A DNA stretch of 8,154 bases from Stagnihabitans sp039932095. Its GTDB lineage: Bacteria > Pseudomonadota > Alphaproteobacteria > Rhodobacterales > Rhodobacteraceae. Both the position numbers and the translations under genes were made by a program. The stretch lies in NCBI GenBank assembly GCA_039932095.1, contig JBDTQR010000194.1, positions 1 to 8,154 on the forward strand, in the 5' to 3' direction. The notes below the pieces were generated by a model. The model was given only the letters and a program-made list of their open reading frames with translations, searched no databases and was not told the DNA's origin. Shown here piece after piece: positions 1 through 6,312 of the stretch; the stretch's first letter is position 1, and the number at the start of each line of letters is the position of its first letter.

Positions 1-1
1 C

Positions 2-1486
2 ACCGGTCTGGCGGTGCTAAGCGAGGCCGCCGACCTGCCGATGCCAGTGTTCGGCGATGTCGATTACCCCGAGGAAACCCGGCTGACCTACCGCTTCCTC
101 GACCTGCGGCGCGAAAAGCTGCATCGCAACATGATGCTGCGCTCCAACGTGGTGCGCTCGATCCGCAACCGGATGTGGGACCAGGGTTTCAACGAGTTTC
201 AGACCCCGATCCTGACCGCCTCCTCCCCCGAAGGCGCGCGCGACTTTCTGGTGCCGTCACGCCTGCACCCCGGCAAGTTCTACGCTCTGCCACAGGCGCC
301 GCAACAGTTCAAACAGCTGATCATGGTCTCGGGTTTCGACCGCTATTTCCAGATTGCCCCCTGTTTCCGCGACGAAGACCCCCGCGCCGACCGCTCGCCC
401 ACCGACTTCTATCAGCTTGATATTGAAATGTCTTTCGTCAAACAGGAGGATGTCTTTGCTGCCGTTCAACCGGTCATTCAGGGCATTTTCGAGGAATTCG
501 GGTCGGGGCGCAAAGTCGCGACCGACTGGCCGCACATCGCCTACCGCGACAGCCTGAAATGGTATGGGTCTGACAAGCCCGACCTGCGCAACCCGATCCG
601 GATGCAGGACGTGTCCGAGCATTTCGCCGGCTCCGGCTTTGCGATCTTTGCCAAACTGCTGGAGCAACCAGGCAACGAGGTCCGCGCCATACCCGCGCCC
701 ACCGGCGGCAGCCGCAAATTCTGTGACCGGATGAACGCCTTCGCCCAGAAAGAGGGTCTGCCCGGCATGGGCTATATCTTCTGGCGCGCCGCCGAAGATG
801 GCTCGGACATGGAAGCCGCAGGGCCCCTCGCCAAGAACATCGGGCCGGAGCGGACCGAGGCAATCCGGCTGCAACTCGGCCTGTCAAAGGGCGACGCTGT
901 CTTCTTTCTCGGTGGCAAGCCTGAGACGTTCGAGGCGGTCGCCGGACGTGCCCGCAACGAGATTGGCCGCGAACTGGGACTCGCCGAAACCGACACCTTC
1001 CGCTTCGCCTGGATCGTCGATTTCCCGATGTATGAAAAGACCGACGAAGGCAGCATCGACTTCTCGCACAACCCGTTCTCGATGCCGCAGGGCGGGTTGG
1101 AGGCGTTGATGGGTGATCCGCTCAAGGTCTATGCCTATCAATACGACCTTGCCTGCAACGGCTATGAACTGATCTCGGGCGGTATCCGCAACCACAAGCC
1201 GGAAATCATGTACAAGGCCTTCGAACTTGCGGGCTATCCGGCCAGCGAAGTCGACAAGCGGTTCGGCGGCATGGTCAAGGCGTTCAAATACGGCGCGCCG
1301 CCGCATGGGGGTTGTGCGGCCGGGATCGACCGGATCGTCATGCTGCTGGCCGACGAGGCGAACATCCGCGAGGTCATCATGTTCCCGATGAACCAGCGCG
1401 CCGAAGACCTGTTGATGGGGGCGCCGTCGGAACCCCTGACCAAGCAGTTGCGCGAGTTGAACCTGCGAGTGATGCCGAAGGAGTAG
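2..1486 (+). CDS. aspS: Aspartyl-tRNA synthetase, 5'-truncated by the window edge
   Basis: Class II aminoacyl-tRNA synthetase that charges tRNA-Asp with aspartate in the cytoplasm. The frame is open from base 2, so the gene enters from outside; the GTG at 14 is an internal valine codon, not a start. About 494 residues are present against roughly 590 in bacterial AspRS, so about 100 residues, mainly the N-terminal OB-fold anticodon-binding domain, are missing. Visible parts, numbered from base 2: YRFLDLRR near the start of the catalytic core; TPILTASSPEGARDFLVPSR (flipping loop); the QAPQQFKQL segment that contacts aspartate; motif 2, FRDEDPRADRSPTDFYQLD, from about residue 122; the bacterial GAD insertion in the middle; and motif 3, GIDRIVMLL, at about 441, followed by MFPMNQRAEDLLMGAPS. 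The last is the alphaproteobacterial form of the C-terminal signature. The gene ends with TAG at 1484-1486, ahead of a strong terminator. I see no damage in the frame. Confidence 0.97.
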   Translation, partial: TGLAVLSEAADLPMPVFGDVDYPEETRLTYRFLDLRREKLHRNMMLRSNVVRSIRNRMWDQGFNEFQTPILTASSPEGARDFLVPSRLHPGKFYALPQAPQQFKQLIMVSGFDRYFQIAPCFRDEDPRADRSPTDFYQLDIEMSFVKQEDVFAAVQPVIQGIFEEFGSGRKVATDWPHIAYRDSLKWYGSDKPDLRNPIRMQDVSEHFAGSGFAIFAKLLEQPGNEVRAIPAPTGGSRKFCDRMNAFAQKEGLPGMGYIFWRAAEDGSDMEAAGPLAKNIGPERTEAIRLQLGLSKGDAVFFLGGKPETFEAVAGRARNEIGRELGLAETDTFRFAWIVDFPMYEKTDEGSIDFSHNPFSMPQGGLEALMGDPLKVYAYQYDLACNGYELISGGIRNHKPEIMYKAFELAGYPASEVDKRFGGMVKAFKYGAPPHGGCAAGIDRIVMLLADEANIREVIMFPMNQRAEDLLMGAPSEPLTKQLRELNLRVMPKE

Positions 1487-1527
1487 CGTGCAAGGACAAT
1501 GCCTTGTCAAAGCTGGCGCTGACGCTC

Positions 1528-1560
1528 AAACTCCCGCGGGCAATCGCGGGAGTTTTTCTT
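1528..1560 (+). terminator. Rho-independent terminator of aspS
   Basis: The arms CTCCCGCG (1531-1538) and CGCGGGAG (1545-1552) form a perfect 8-bp GC-rich stem around a 6-base loop. Flanking AAA (1528-1530) pairs with TTT (1553-1555) and extends the stem. A T-rich run, TTTTTCTT (1553-1560), follows. It lies 42 bases after the aspS stop codon, as expected for an intrinsic terminator. Confidence 0.9.
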
Positions 1561-1583
1561 TGCCAGTCACTGGAGCAGCCTGA

Positions 1584-2057
1584 ATGAACCCGCCGCTTTA
1601 TACTGGCTCGGTTCCGGTGTTCCGCCACTATCTCGGGCAGGCGATGCGGATGATTGACCTTGCCGGACCCGAGGCGATGGTCGCTCAGGTCGCCGATGCC
1701 TTTCCGGCGGGCCAGCAATTCGCCACGGCGGCGCATTTTTCCCTGCGCGTTGCTTGCCCCTTGGCGGGGCGAGAGGTGCCAGACCTGCCCTCGGCGCTCG
1801 CCCCGCGGCTGGCGGTGGTGCGGGCGACCCTGGGTGCCATGCGGCCCGAGGAATTTCGAGACGCCGGCACCAGACGCATTCAGCACCGTGCTGGCATTGC
1901 CGAATTGGACCAAAGCGCCAGCGATTTCCTCTACCTTTACGGCATGCCGAACTTTCTGTTTCACCTGACGATGGGCTATGCGGCGTTGCGTTCGGTTGGT
2001 GTGGCGCTCGGCAAGGCCGATTTCGACGGCTTCCACGCCTATCCGCCGCCGTCCTAG
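1584..2057 (+). CDS. DUF1993 family protein (DinB-like fold)
   Basis: A 157-residue soluble protein that I assign to the DUF1993 family, which is related to the DinB/YfiT-like four-helix bundles; its biochemical role is not established. Family features seen: the N-terminal SVPVFRHYLGQ (residues 9-19), a central segment with REVPDLP, and the C-terminal signature MPNFLFHLTMGYAALRSVGV (121-140) followed by LGKADFDGF. This matches the family's pattern of PNFxFH, a tyrosine-containing helix, and GVxLGKxDF. H127 in the signature is a plausible metal ligand by analogy with DinB-like proteins, but that is inference. The ATG at 1584 has a GGAG Shine-Dalgarno at 1572-1575 with an 8-base gap. The start lies only 23 bases after the aspS terminator, so its promoter must sit in or before the hairpin, or expression depends on read-through. 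The acetyltransferase gene follows after 51 bases and is probably co-transcribed. Confidence 0.85.
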   Translation: MNPPLYTGSVPVFRHYLGQAMRMIDLAGPEAMVAQVADAFPAGQQFATAAHFSLRVACPLAGREVPDLPSALAPRLAVVRATLGAMRPEEFRDAGTRRIQHRAGIAELDQSASDFLYLYGMPNFLFHLTMGYAALRSVGVALGKADFDGFHAYPPPS

Positions 2058-2108
2058 CCTTGCAATCGCCAAATTGCCGGGCATAGTCACGCAAACGAGG
2101 GGGCAATC

Positions 2109-2828
2109 ATGGCAGAGGTCAGGAAATTCGGTGCAGCCTTGCCAGGCTGGAAAGTCCCGCCACGCCCCACGGGTGAGGTGTTGGAAGGCGATGTCGTCCG
2201 GCTGGAACGCATGGACCCCGACCTCCACGCCGCCGACCTGTTCCGCGCCTATTCCGCCGATGACATGCTTTGGGACTATCTGCCTTACGGCCCGTTCTCG
2301 GCGGCCTCGGCCTATCACCGCTGGGCCAAGGACGTGGCAACCGGCTCCGACCCGCTGTTCTATGTCATCCGCCAGAAGTCCAGCGGCCATTGCGGCGGCG
2401 TCGCCTCCTACCTCAGGATCACCCCGGAAAGCGGCTCGATCGAGGTCGGCCATATCAACCTCGCGCCAGAACTGCACCGCAGCCGCGCTTCGACCGAGGC
2501 GATGTTTCTGATGATGGACTGGGCGTTTCGTTCGGGCTATCGGCGCTATGAATGGAAATGCGATGCGTTGAACATGCCGTCCCGGCGGGCGGCGCAGCGG
2601 CTGGGATTTTCCTATGAAGGCGTGTTCCGTCAGGCGACGGTCTACAAGGGCCGCAATCGCGATACCGCCTGGTTCGCCATCATCGACAAGGAATGGCCCG
2701 CGATGCGCGAGGCGTACGGCGCCTGGCTGTCGCCGCGCAATTTCGCCGAGAGTGGCAAGCAAAAGGAAAGCCTGTCCGATCTGACGTGTCTGGTGCGCCC
2801 CGGATCGGACCCGCTGCTCGGCCAGTGA
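2109..2828 (+). CDS. GNAT family N-acetyltransferase (RimJ/RimL type)
   Basis: A 239-residue protein of the Acetyltransf_3 (RimJ/RimL-like) branch of the GNAT superfamily, which moves an acetyl group from acetyl-CoA to an amine. The substrate cannot be read from the sequence. Visible features: an N-terminal substrate-side segment (residues 25-90); the strand IEVGHINLAPEL (111-122) leading into the CoA pyrophosphate-binding loop HRSRAST (123-129) and the helix TEAMFLMMDWAF; the beta-strand YEWKCDALNMPSRRAAQRLGF (about 147-167), in which Asn155 and the SRRAAQRLGF helix are the usual motif B; and the YEGVFRQATVYKGRNRDT end typical of the family. The glycine-rich Q/RxxGxG loop is replaced by the serine/arginine version common in this subfamily. 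The ATG at 2109 has GAGGGG at 2097-2102. The final 30 residues are a poorly conserved tail. It probably forms an operon with the DUF1993 gene and converges on the response regulator gene. Confidence 0.9.
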   Translation: MAEVRKFGAALPGWKVPPRPTGEVLEGDVVRLERMDPDLHAADLFRAYSADDMLWDYLPYGPFSAASAYHRWAKDVATGSDPLFYVIRQKSSGHCGGVASYLRITPESGSIEVGHINLAPELHRSRASTEAMFLMMDWAFRSGYRRYEWKCDALNMPSRRAAQRLGFSYEGVFRQATVYKGRNRDTAWFAIIDKEWPAMREAYGAWLSPRNFAESGKQKESLSDLTCLVRPGSDPLLGQ

Positions 2829-2909
2829 TCCGGCCCGGAGTGAAAAGTCCCGCCGACTGACCACGCCATCCGGATCGTCTTCGCCGGGCAATCGTTCACT
2901 CGACCATTC

Positions 2910-3677
2910 TCAGGCCTTTGCTGCATTGGTGCCAAATGCGATCGACGGGTTTGCCAACCGGCCCGCAAGCATCTGGCGCAACTGGTCCAGCCGTCCGGAC
3001 AGCGGCGCGTTGCCCACACATTCCGCGGCTTCGGCGAGGGCTGCGTCATGGGCATGACGGGCAACCCCGGTCAAAAAGCCCGACAGGTAGATCTGGGTTT
3101 CGGCATCGGTCCCCGCCTCGATCAACGCAGCGGCGCGGGCGAAATCATCGCGCAGCGCGAGGTTGTCGGGCTGCAACGGTGGGTCCAAACTGGCGTCCAG
3201 TCGGGCGGTTTCGTCCGGCAAGTGGCGGATCAGGGTGTTCTGAAACGCCGCGATGCTTTCCAGCGGTTTTTCAAGAAACCCGTCCGCCCCCGCCGCCAGC
3301 GCCGAGGCGCGCCCCGTGATATCCCCCGAGGTGCCGAGCACGATCGGACCACCCGGGCCCTTCGTCACAATCTCGCGGATCAAGGCCTCACCCCGGCCAT
3401 CGGGCAGGCCGAGGTCGACCAGCACCACGGTGGGCCGGTAGAGTTTCAGATGCGACCTTGCGGCCTGCAGGGTTTCAGCGCGGCGCAACCTCGCGCCCAG
3501 CCTGCGACACATCAGGCGCAGCGCTTCTGACGCAAAGCGGCTGTCTTCAACGGCAAGGATGGTAACCCCGCGCAGCGGCAAGGATTGTGACAGGTCGGCC
3601 ATCGGATGCCGAGGGTCAAGGCGCTGCATGTCGGGCAGTTCGACGGCTAGGTGGTTGGGCATCCTGTCCCCCGGCAA
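2910..3677 (-). CDS. Response regulator with receiver domain and uncharacterised C-terminal helical region
   Basis: A 255-residue two-component receiver protein with no recognisable DNA-binding or enzymatic output domain. The receiver covers about residues 37-150. The acidic pocket is E44-D45 (LAVEDSR), the phospho-acceptor aspartate is D88 (VVLVDLGLPDGRG), the switch Thr/Ser is T116-S117 (PIVLGTSGD), and the conserved lysine is K137 (FLEKPLE). All key residues are intact, so phosphorylation by a kinase or phosphotransferase is expected. Residues 160-255 look helical and alanine/leucine-rich and match nothing I know. The start is uncertain. TTG at 3677 has GGAGG (3688-3692) 10 bases upstream. 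ATG at 3662 would shorten the protein by 5 residues with a weaker GGGGGA site. ATG codons at 3629 and 3602 lack a ribosome-binding site. A near-consensus CtrA box lies just upstream. The gene is divergent from methylmalonyl-CoA epimerase. Confidence 0.88.
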   Translation of the reverse strand: MPGDRMPNHLAVELPDMQRLDPRHPMADLSQSLPLRGVTILAVEDSRFASEALRLMCRRLGARLRRAETLQAARSHLKLYRPTVVLVDLGLPDGRGEALIREIVTKGPGGPIVLGTSGDITGRASALAAGADGFLEKPLESIAAFQNTLIRHLPDETARLDASLDPPLQPDNLALRDDFARAAALIEAGTDAETQIYLSGFLTGVARHAHDAALAEAAECVGNAPLSGRLDQLRQMLAGRLANPSIAFGTNAAKA

Positions 3678-3710
3678 TGGTTGCGATCCTCCAAAGCAAC
3701 CACAGTAACG

Positions 3711-3725
3711 CTAACCGTGGGTTAA
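3711..3725 (-). promoter_or_regulatory. Putative CtrA-binding box
   Basis: On the minus strand this reads TTAACCCACGGTTAG. That fits the CtrA consensus TTAA-N7-TTAA, and the longer TTAAC-N5-GTTAA form, with a single mismatch at the last base. The box begins 34 bases upstream of the response regulator's TTG start (49 from the alternative ATG), a suitable place for activation. The match to CtrA is knowledge of the motif; binding is inferred. Confidence 0.5.
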
Positions 3726-3758
3726 TGTCGCACCAGCCGCCCGCGAAATGTTCCACAC

Positions 3759-3787
3759 TTGCCCCGCCGCGCCACAGTCTGCATAAC
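3759..3787 (+). promoter_or_regulatory. Candidate sigma-70-type promoter for mce
   Basis: A -35-like TTGCCC (3759-3764) and a -10-like CATAAC (3782-3787) are separated by exactly 17 bases. This would start transcription near 3794, about 20 bases before the epimerase ATG. The individual hexamers are only moderate matches, so the spacing and position carry most of the weight. Confidence 0.35.
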
Positions 3788-3812
3788 CCGGGCCAAGTCT
3801 AAGGAGTGTGCC

Positions 3813-4211
3813 ATGATCGGCCGTCTGAACCACGTCGCCATTGCCGTGCCCGACCTAGACGCCGCGGCCCGGCAATACCGGGATGCTTTGGGCGCAAAGG
3901 TCGGACCGCCACTGGATCTGGCAGAACATGGCGTTACGGCGGTCTTCGTGACCCTGCCGAACACCAAGATCGAACTGCTGGCGCCCTACGGTGACGCCTC
4001 GCCCATCCAGGGCTTTCTCGACAAGAACCTGGCCGGCGGCATCCACCACATGTGTTTCGAAGTGCCCGATATCGCCGCCGCCCGCGACAAGCTGGTCGCT
4101 GAGGGCGCGCGGGTGCTGGGCGCGGTCAAGATCGGGGCGCATGGCAAGCCGGTGCTGTTCCTGCATCCAAAGGACTTCAACGGCACTCTGATCGAACTGG
4201 AACAAGCATGA
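3813..4211 (+). CDS. mce: Methylmalonyl-CoA epimerase
   Basis: Interconverts (S)- and (R)-methylmalonyl-CoA in the propionyl-CoA to succinyl-CoA pathway, between propionyl-CoA carboxylase and methylmalonyl-CoA mutase. The product has 132 residues, normal for this VOC/glyoxalase-fold family. Two beta-alpha-beta-beta-beta modules are visible: LNHVAIAVPDLDAAARQYRD (5-24), and GGIHHMCFEVPDIAAARDKL in the second half. Likely metal ligands are H7, E54, H79 and E128. The segment KIGAHGKPVLFLHPKD (106-121) followed by GTLIELEQA is strikingly close to the mammalian enzyme's end and fixes the assignment. The start is the ATG at 3813, preceded by AAGGAG at 3801-3806. The frame is open further upstream, but those codons do not encode family sequence. 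The gene overlaps the next one by ATGA. Confidence 0.96.
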   Translation: MIGRLNHVAIAVPDLDAAARQYRDALGAKVGPPLDLAEHGVTAVFVTLPNTKIELLAPYGDASPIQGFLDKNLAGGIHHMCFEVPDIAAARDKLVAEGARVLGAVKIGAHGKPVLFLHPKDFNGTLIELEQA

Positions 4212-4483
4212 ACCTCACTGGCGCCATCATCGTCTTTGCCGTGGCCTGGTTCATGGTATTCCTTTGCGTGCTGACCGTGCGTTTCACCTCGCAGGAAGAG
4301 GCGGGTTCGGTCGTTCCGGGCACCCCAAGATCGGCCCCGGCCGACCCAGATCTGGGCAGGCGCGCCAAGATCACCACCGTGATCGCCGTGATTATCTGGG
4401 CCCTGATCTTTGCCGCAGTTCAGTGGAGCGGCCTTGGCATCGACGACCTGGACGTCTTCGGGATCATGACCGGGCATCGCTAG
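4208..4483 (+). CDS. DUF1467 family membrane protein
   Basis: A 91-residue protein with two predicted transmembrane helices (about 4-24 and 56-74). They are joined by a cytoplasmic-looking loop with the family signature SQEEAGSVVPGTPRSAPADP (28-47), then a basic LGRRAKITT just before the second helix. I assign it to DUF1467, found mainly in Alphaproteobacteria; its function is unknown. Its ATG at 4208 lies inside the epimerase stop (ATGA overlap), and there is no separate promoter, so it should be made by translational coupling with mce. A DUF1467 gene directly after mce is, from memory, a recurring alphaproteobacterial arrangement, but there is no evidence that the protein takes part in methylmalonyl-CoA metabolism. 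Confidence 0.88.
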   Translation: MNLTGAIIVFAVAWFMVFLCVLTVRFTSQEEAGSVVPGTPRSAPADPDLGRRAKITTVIAVIIWALIFAAVQWSGLGIDDLDVFGIMTGHR

Positions 4484-4560
4484 ATCTCCGCGCCGCGCCC
4501 GACCTGAACAAAGCCTCCACGCGCGCCGTTACGGCGAGATTGGCAGGGCCAGGACGCTTG

Positions 4561-5256
4561 TCAGCGTTCCAGCGCCATCAGGCGGTGGAACATGTGGGTG
4601 AAGGTCGCCACGCCCAACACCGGGACCAGAAGGTTGATCAGCGGGAACGACAGCGGCGCGGCCATCAACGCCCCTGCCAACCAGACCCGACCGGCATAGT
4701 GGCGACGCATCTGATTGGCGCCCTCGCGGCCCAGACGACGGGCGGCGACCAAGGTGAAATACTCGCGGCCCAGCAGATAGCCGTTGATCGCCCAACTCAG
4801 CACGGGCATCAGCGGCCCCGTCACCGCCCACAGCAGCAGCGAGATCAGGTTGACCACCAGCAGCAACAGCAGAAAGCCGACACTGTCGGTCAGCATGTCC
4901 CAGATGCCAAGATTATGTGCCGGTGGCAGGCCGGGATAGTGCTGGGTCTCCACCGCGTCGCCAACCTCATCCAGAAAGAACGCCGTAAAGGCCGAGGCGA
5001 CCGGCATCATCAGGAATACCGACAACACCAGCACCAGGATCAGCGAACCCCAGCCAACCAATGAGGTTACGCCGGTGACTTGGCCGATGAACGGAATGGA
5101 AATGCTGCCGGGCACAAAGAAATCCACGACTCCGATAATCACGGCATAGAGGCCGAACATCAGGGCCAGCGACAGGACAATGCCCAGCAGGATCACCCGG
5201 ATGAACCGCGCGTCGCCGATCTGGCTCAGGGCCTTCAGGAAATCGCCAAGGATCAT
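4561..5256 (-). CDS. EI24 domain (CysZ-like) integral membrane protein
   Basis: A 231-residue inner-membrane protein with an EI24 domain, the family that includes E. coli CysZ, a sulfate permease-like protein. Sulfate transport by this member is not shown. Hydrophobic segments lie at about residues 21-48, 67-92, 124-147, 148-162 and 190-222. The most diagnostic stretch is INGYLLGREYFTLVAARR (157-174), conserved in alphaproteobacterial EI24 proteins. It follows the amphipathic N-terminus MILGDFLKALSQIGD, also typical. I chose ATG at 5256 because it overlaps the upstream nitroreductase stop as ATGA; this predicts translational coupling and explains the lack of a Shine-Dalgarno. A TTG at 5268 would add four residues but is less likely. 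Which transport or structural role it has, and why it follows a nitroreductase, is not evident. Confidence 0.88.
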   Translation of the reverse strand: MILGDFLKALSQIGDARFIRVILLGIVLSLALMFGLYAVIIGVVDFFVPGSISIPFIGQVTGVTSLVGWGSLILVLVLSVFLMMPVASAFTAFFLDEVGDAVETQHYPGLPPAHNLGIWDMLTDSVGFLLLLLVVNLISLLLWAVTGPLMPVLSWAINGYLLGREYFTLVAARRLGREGANQMRRHYAGRVWLAGALMAAPLSFPLINLLVPVLGVATFTHMFHRLMALER

Positions 5257-5828
5257 GCGCTGACCCAAGTGGTCAATTGGTCAAGGTCAGGCCGCGGTCG
5301 GTCGGGCGCATCCTCGGGTGGGGTACCGATATGGACGATGCCGGCGACGGTTTCCTCGGCCGAACAGCCAAAGGCGCGGGCACAGAACACGGCGTCATGG
5401 GCCGGCCAGCCGGTCAGCCAGTTGGCACCCCAGCCCGATGCCTCCGCCGCGTTAAGGATGTTCATGCACAGCGCAGCGGCAGAGGCGATCTGTTCGGTCA
5501 GCGGTTTGGCATCGCCCTTGGGCGACGAGATCACCACTACCGCCAGATGTCCCTGATCGAACTGACTGCGCCCCTTGCCGATCCGCTGGGCATCGCCGCC
5601 CGTCTCCATCGCACGGACCTCGGCCAATTGAGCCATCCGGCCCATCGCCGGCTTTTCCAGCACGATCAGCCGCCACGGCGTCAGCTTGCCATGGTCGGGC
5701 ACCCGCAACGCGGTGGTCAGAATGGCCCGCAGGGCCGCGCGGTCCGGCACCGGCAAGGTGAACAGTTTGGCAGGACGCGAGCGTCTGCGGGACAGGAACG
5801 CCAATGCGGCGGGGTCGGCTTCAAGCAT
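5253..5828 (-). CDS. Nitroreductase family protein (YdjA-like)
   Basis: A 191-residue FMN-dependent oxidoreductase of the short, YdjA-like branch of the nitroreductase family, which usually acts as a homodimer and takes electrons from NAD(P)H. The physiological substrate is unknown. Signature features: RRRSRPAKLF (14-23), supplying the N-terminal arginines that grip the FMN phosphate; PVPDRAALRAILTTALRVPD (26-45) followed by HGKLTPWRLIVLEKP, the YdjA-type hallmark with the RVPDHGKLxPWR motif; the EQIASAAALCMNILNAAEAS helix (112-131) with GWGANWLTGW; and the C-terminal GIVHIGTPPE (163-172). ATG at 5828 is preceded by GAGGTG with a 5-base gap. It is the first gene of a two-gene operon with the EI24 protein (ATGA overlap). 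A perfect inverted repeat at 5842-5855 sits just upstream of its start. Confidence 0.92.
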   Translation of the reverse strand: MLEADPAALAFLSRRRSRPAKLFTLPVPDRAALRAILTTALRVPDHGKLTPWRLIVLEKPAMGRMAQLAEVRAMETGGDAQRIGKGRSQFDQGHLAVVVISSPKGDAKPLTEQIASAAALCMNILNAAEASGWGANWLTGWPAHDAVFCARAFGCSAEETVAGIVHIGTPPEDAPDRPRPDLDQLTTWVSA

Positions 5829-6113
5829 TTATCACCTCTGTCGGCAGTCCTGCCGTCTGGGATTGCGGACGTCAAGCCATGCCTTGCGGGGGCAGACCGG
5901 CCCGTGTGACATAGGGGCTTGTAGTGAGATGGCCAAGGACCGGGCATGGTTTGCGATCCGAGGGTCGCAGGGTTGGCACCGATCTTGCGGCGGACAGACC
6001 AGGCGGAAATGTTGATCGCCGGAACAACCGTCCTCGCGCCATGGCAACTCGAAAACACTTGATCGACGGCCACAGCGGCCGCAGTCTTCCGCCATCCACC
6101 ATGGGAGGCGATC
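5829..6113. other. Divergent intergenic region between nitroreductase and the 65-aa gene
   Basis: No convincing coding sequence is present on either strand. The frames that stay open are rich in Arg, Cys and Pro and look like noise. The region must hold promoters for both divergent genes. On the minus strand TTGGCC and TATGTC occur with a 17-base gap, but both hexamers are poor matches. Short hairpins occur at 5953-5968 (6-bp stem) and 6067-6081 (CGGCC/GGCCG). None has a T-run, so none is called a terminator. Confidence 0.5.
5842..5855. repeat. Perfect 6-bp inverted repeat upstream of the nitroreductase gene
   Basis: CGGCAG and CTGCCG are separated by two bases (5848-5849), making a 14-base near-palindrome 13 bases upstream of the nitroreductase ATG. 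It could be an operator for a dimeric regulator or a short leader hairpin. In GC-rich DNA such repeats also arise by chance, and no matching second copy was seen. Confidence 0.35.
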
Positions 6114-6311
6114 ATGCCGGACAAGAAACTCGATCTGGTCAAACTGGCCAAGAGCATTGCCAAAGTCACCAATGTACCGCTGCCGAAAGTCGCGTCGATC
6201 ATGCAGAAACACCCGGTCACCAAGGACGGCATGGCCAAGGCGTTCGAGGAATGCGAGAAACTGGGCCGGGCGGAGTTGGAAAAGCAGCTGAAAGTGCTGT
6301 TTCCGTTCTAG
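6114..6311 (+). CDS. Small lysine-rich hypothetical protein (65 aa)
   Basis: I do not recognise this protein. ATG at 6114 has an excellent GGGAGG Shine-Dalgarno (6103-6108) with a 5-base gap, which argues for a real gene. The product has 65 residues, is strongly charged (13 Lys) and probably all helical: LDLVKLAKSIAKVTNVP (6-22), PLPKVASIMQKHP (22-34) and KDGMAKAFEECEKLGRAELE (37-56), ending in the hydrophobic KVLFPF. The first two helices faintly resemble the compact N-terminus of HU-like or other small DNA-binding proteins, but too weakly to assign. There is one Cys (C47) and no signal peptide or membrane segment. It sits alone on its strand. Its stop is separated by one base from the stop of the converging 75-aa gene, so the two transcripts must overlap at their 3' ends. 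Confidence 0.7.
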   Translation: MPDKKLDLVKLAKSIAKVTNVPLPKVASIMQKHPVTKDGMAKAFEECEKLGRAELEKQLKVLFPF

Positions 6312-6312
6312 A

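Noticed and set aside
2800..2833. CCGGATC/GATCCGG inverted repeat at the acetyltransferase stop codon, considered as a terminator
   Set aside because: The 7-bp stem encloses a 20-base loop and no T-run follows; it overlaps the coding end.
1377..2891. A 504-codon open frame on the minus strand spanning the end of aspS, DUF1993 and the acetyltransferase
   Set aside because: It runs antisense to three well-supported genes, is rich in Arg, Gly and His, has no family signature, and is a typical by-product of high-GC codon use.
4524..4536. CGCCG-TTA-CGGCG hairpin between the convergent DUF1467 and EI24 genes, considered as a terminator
   Set aside because: It has only 5 bp of stem, a 3-base loop and no T-run on either strand; it is common by chance at this GC content.
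4264..5064. A 266-codon plus-strand frame rich in Gln, His and Arg
   Set aside because: It is antisense to the EI24 gene and overlaps DUF1467 out of frame. The Gln/His-rich composition is the mirror image of a hydrophobic Leu/Val-rich membrane protein.
5930..6010. GC-rich stem-loops with a tRNA-like look upstream of the 65-aa gene
   Set aside because: I could not fit an acceptor stem, anticodon arm and GGTTCRA T-loop together, so no tRNA or named RNA is called.
6001..6065. Two TTGAT half-sites (near 6005 and 6059) considered as further FNR boxes
   Set aside because: The matching ATCAA half four bases downstream is absent in both cases (GGAAC and GGCCA instead).
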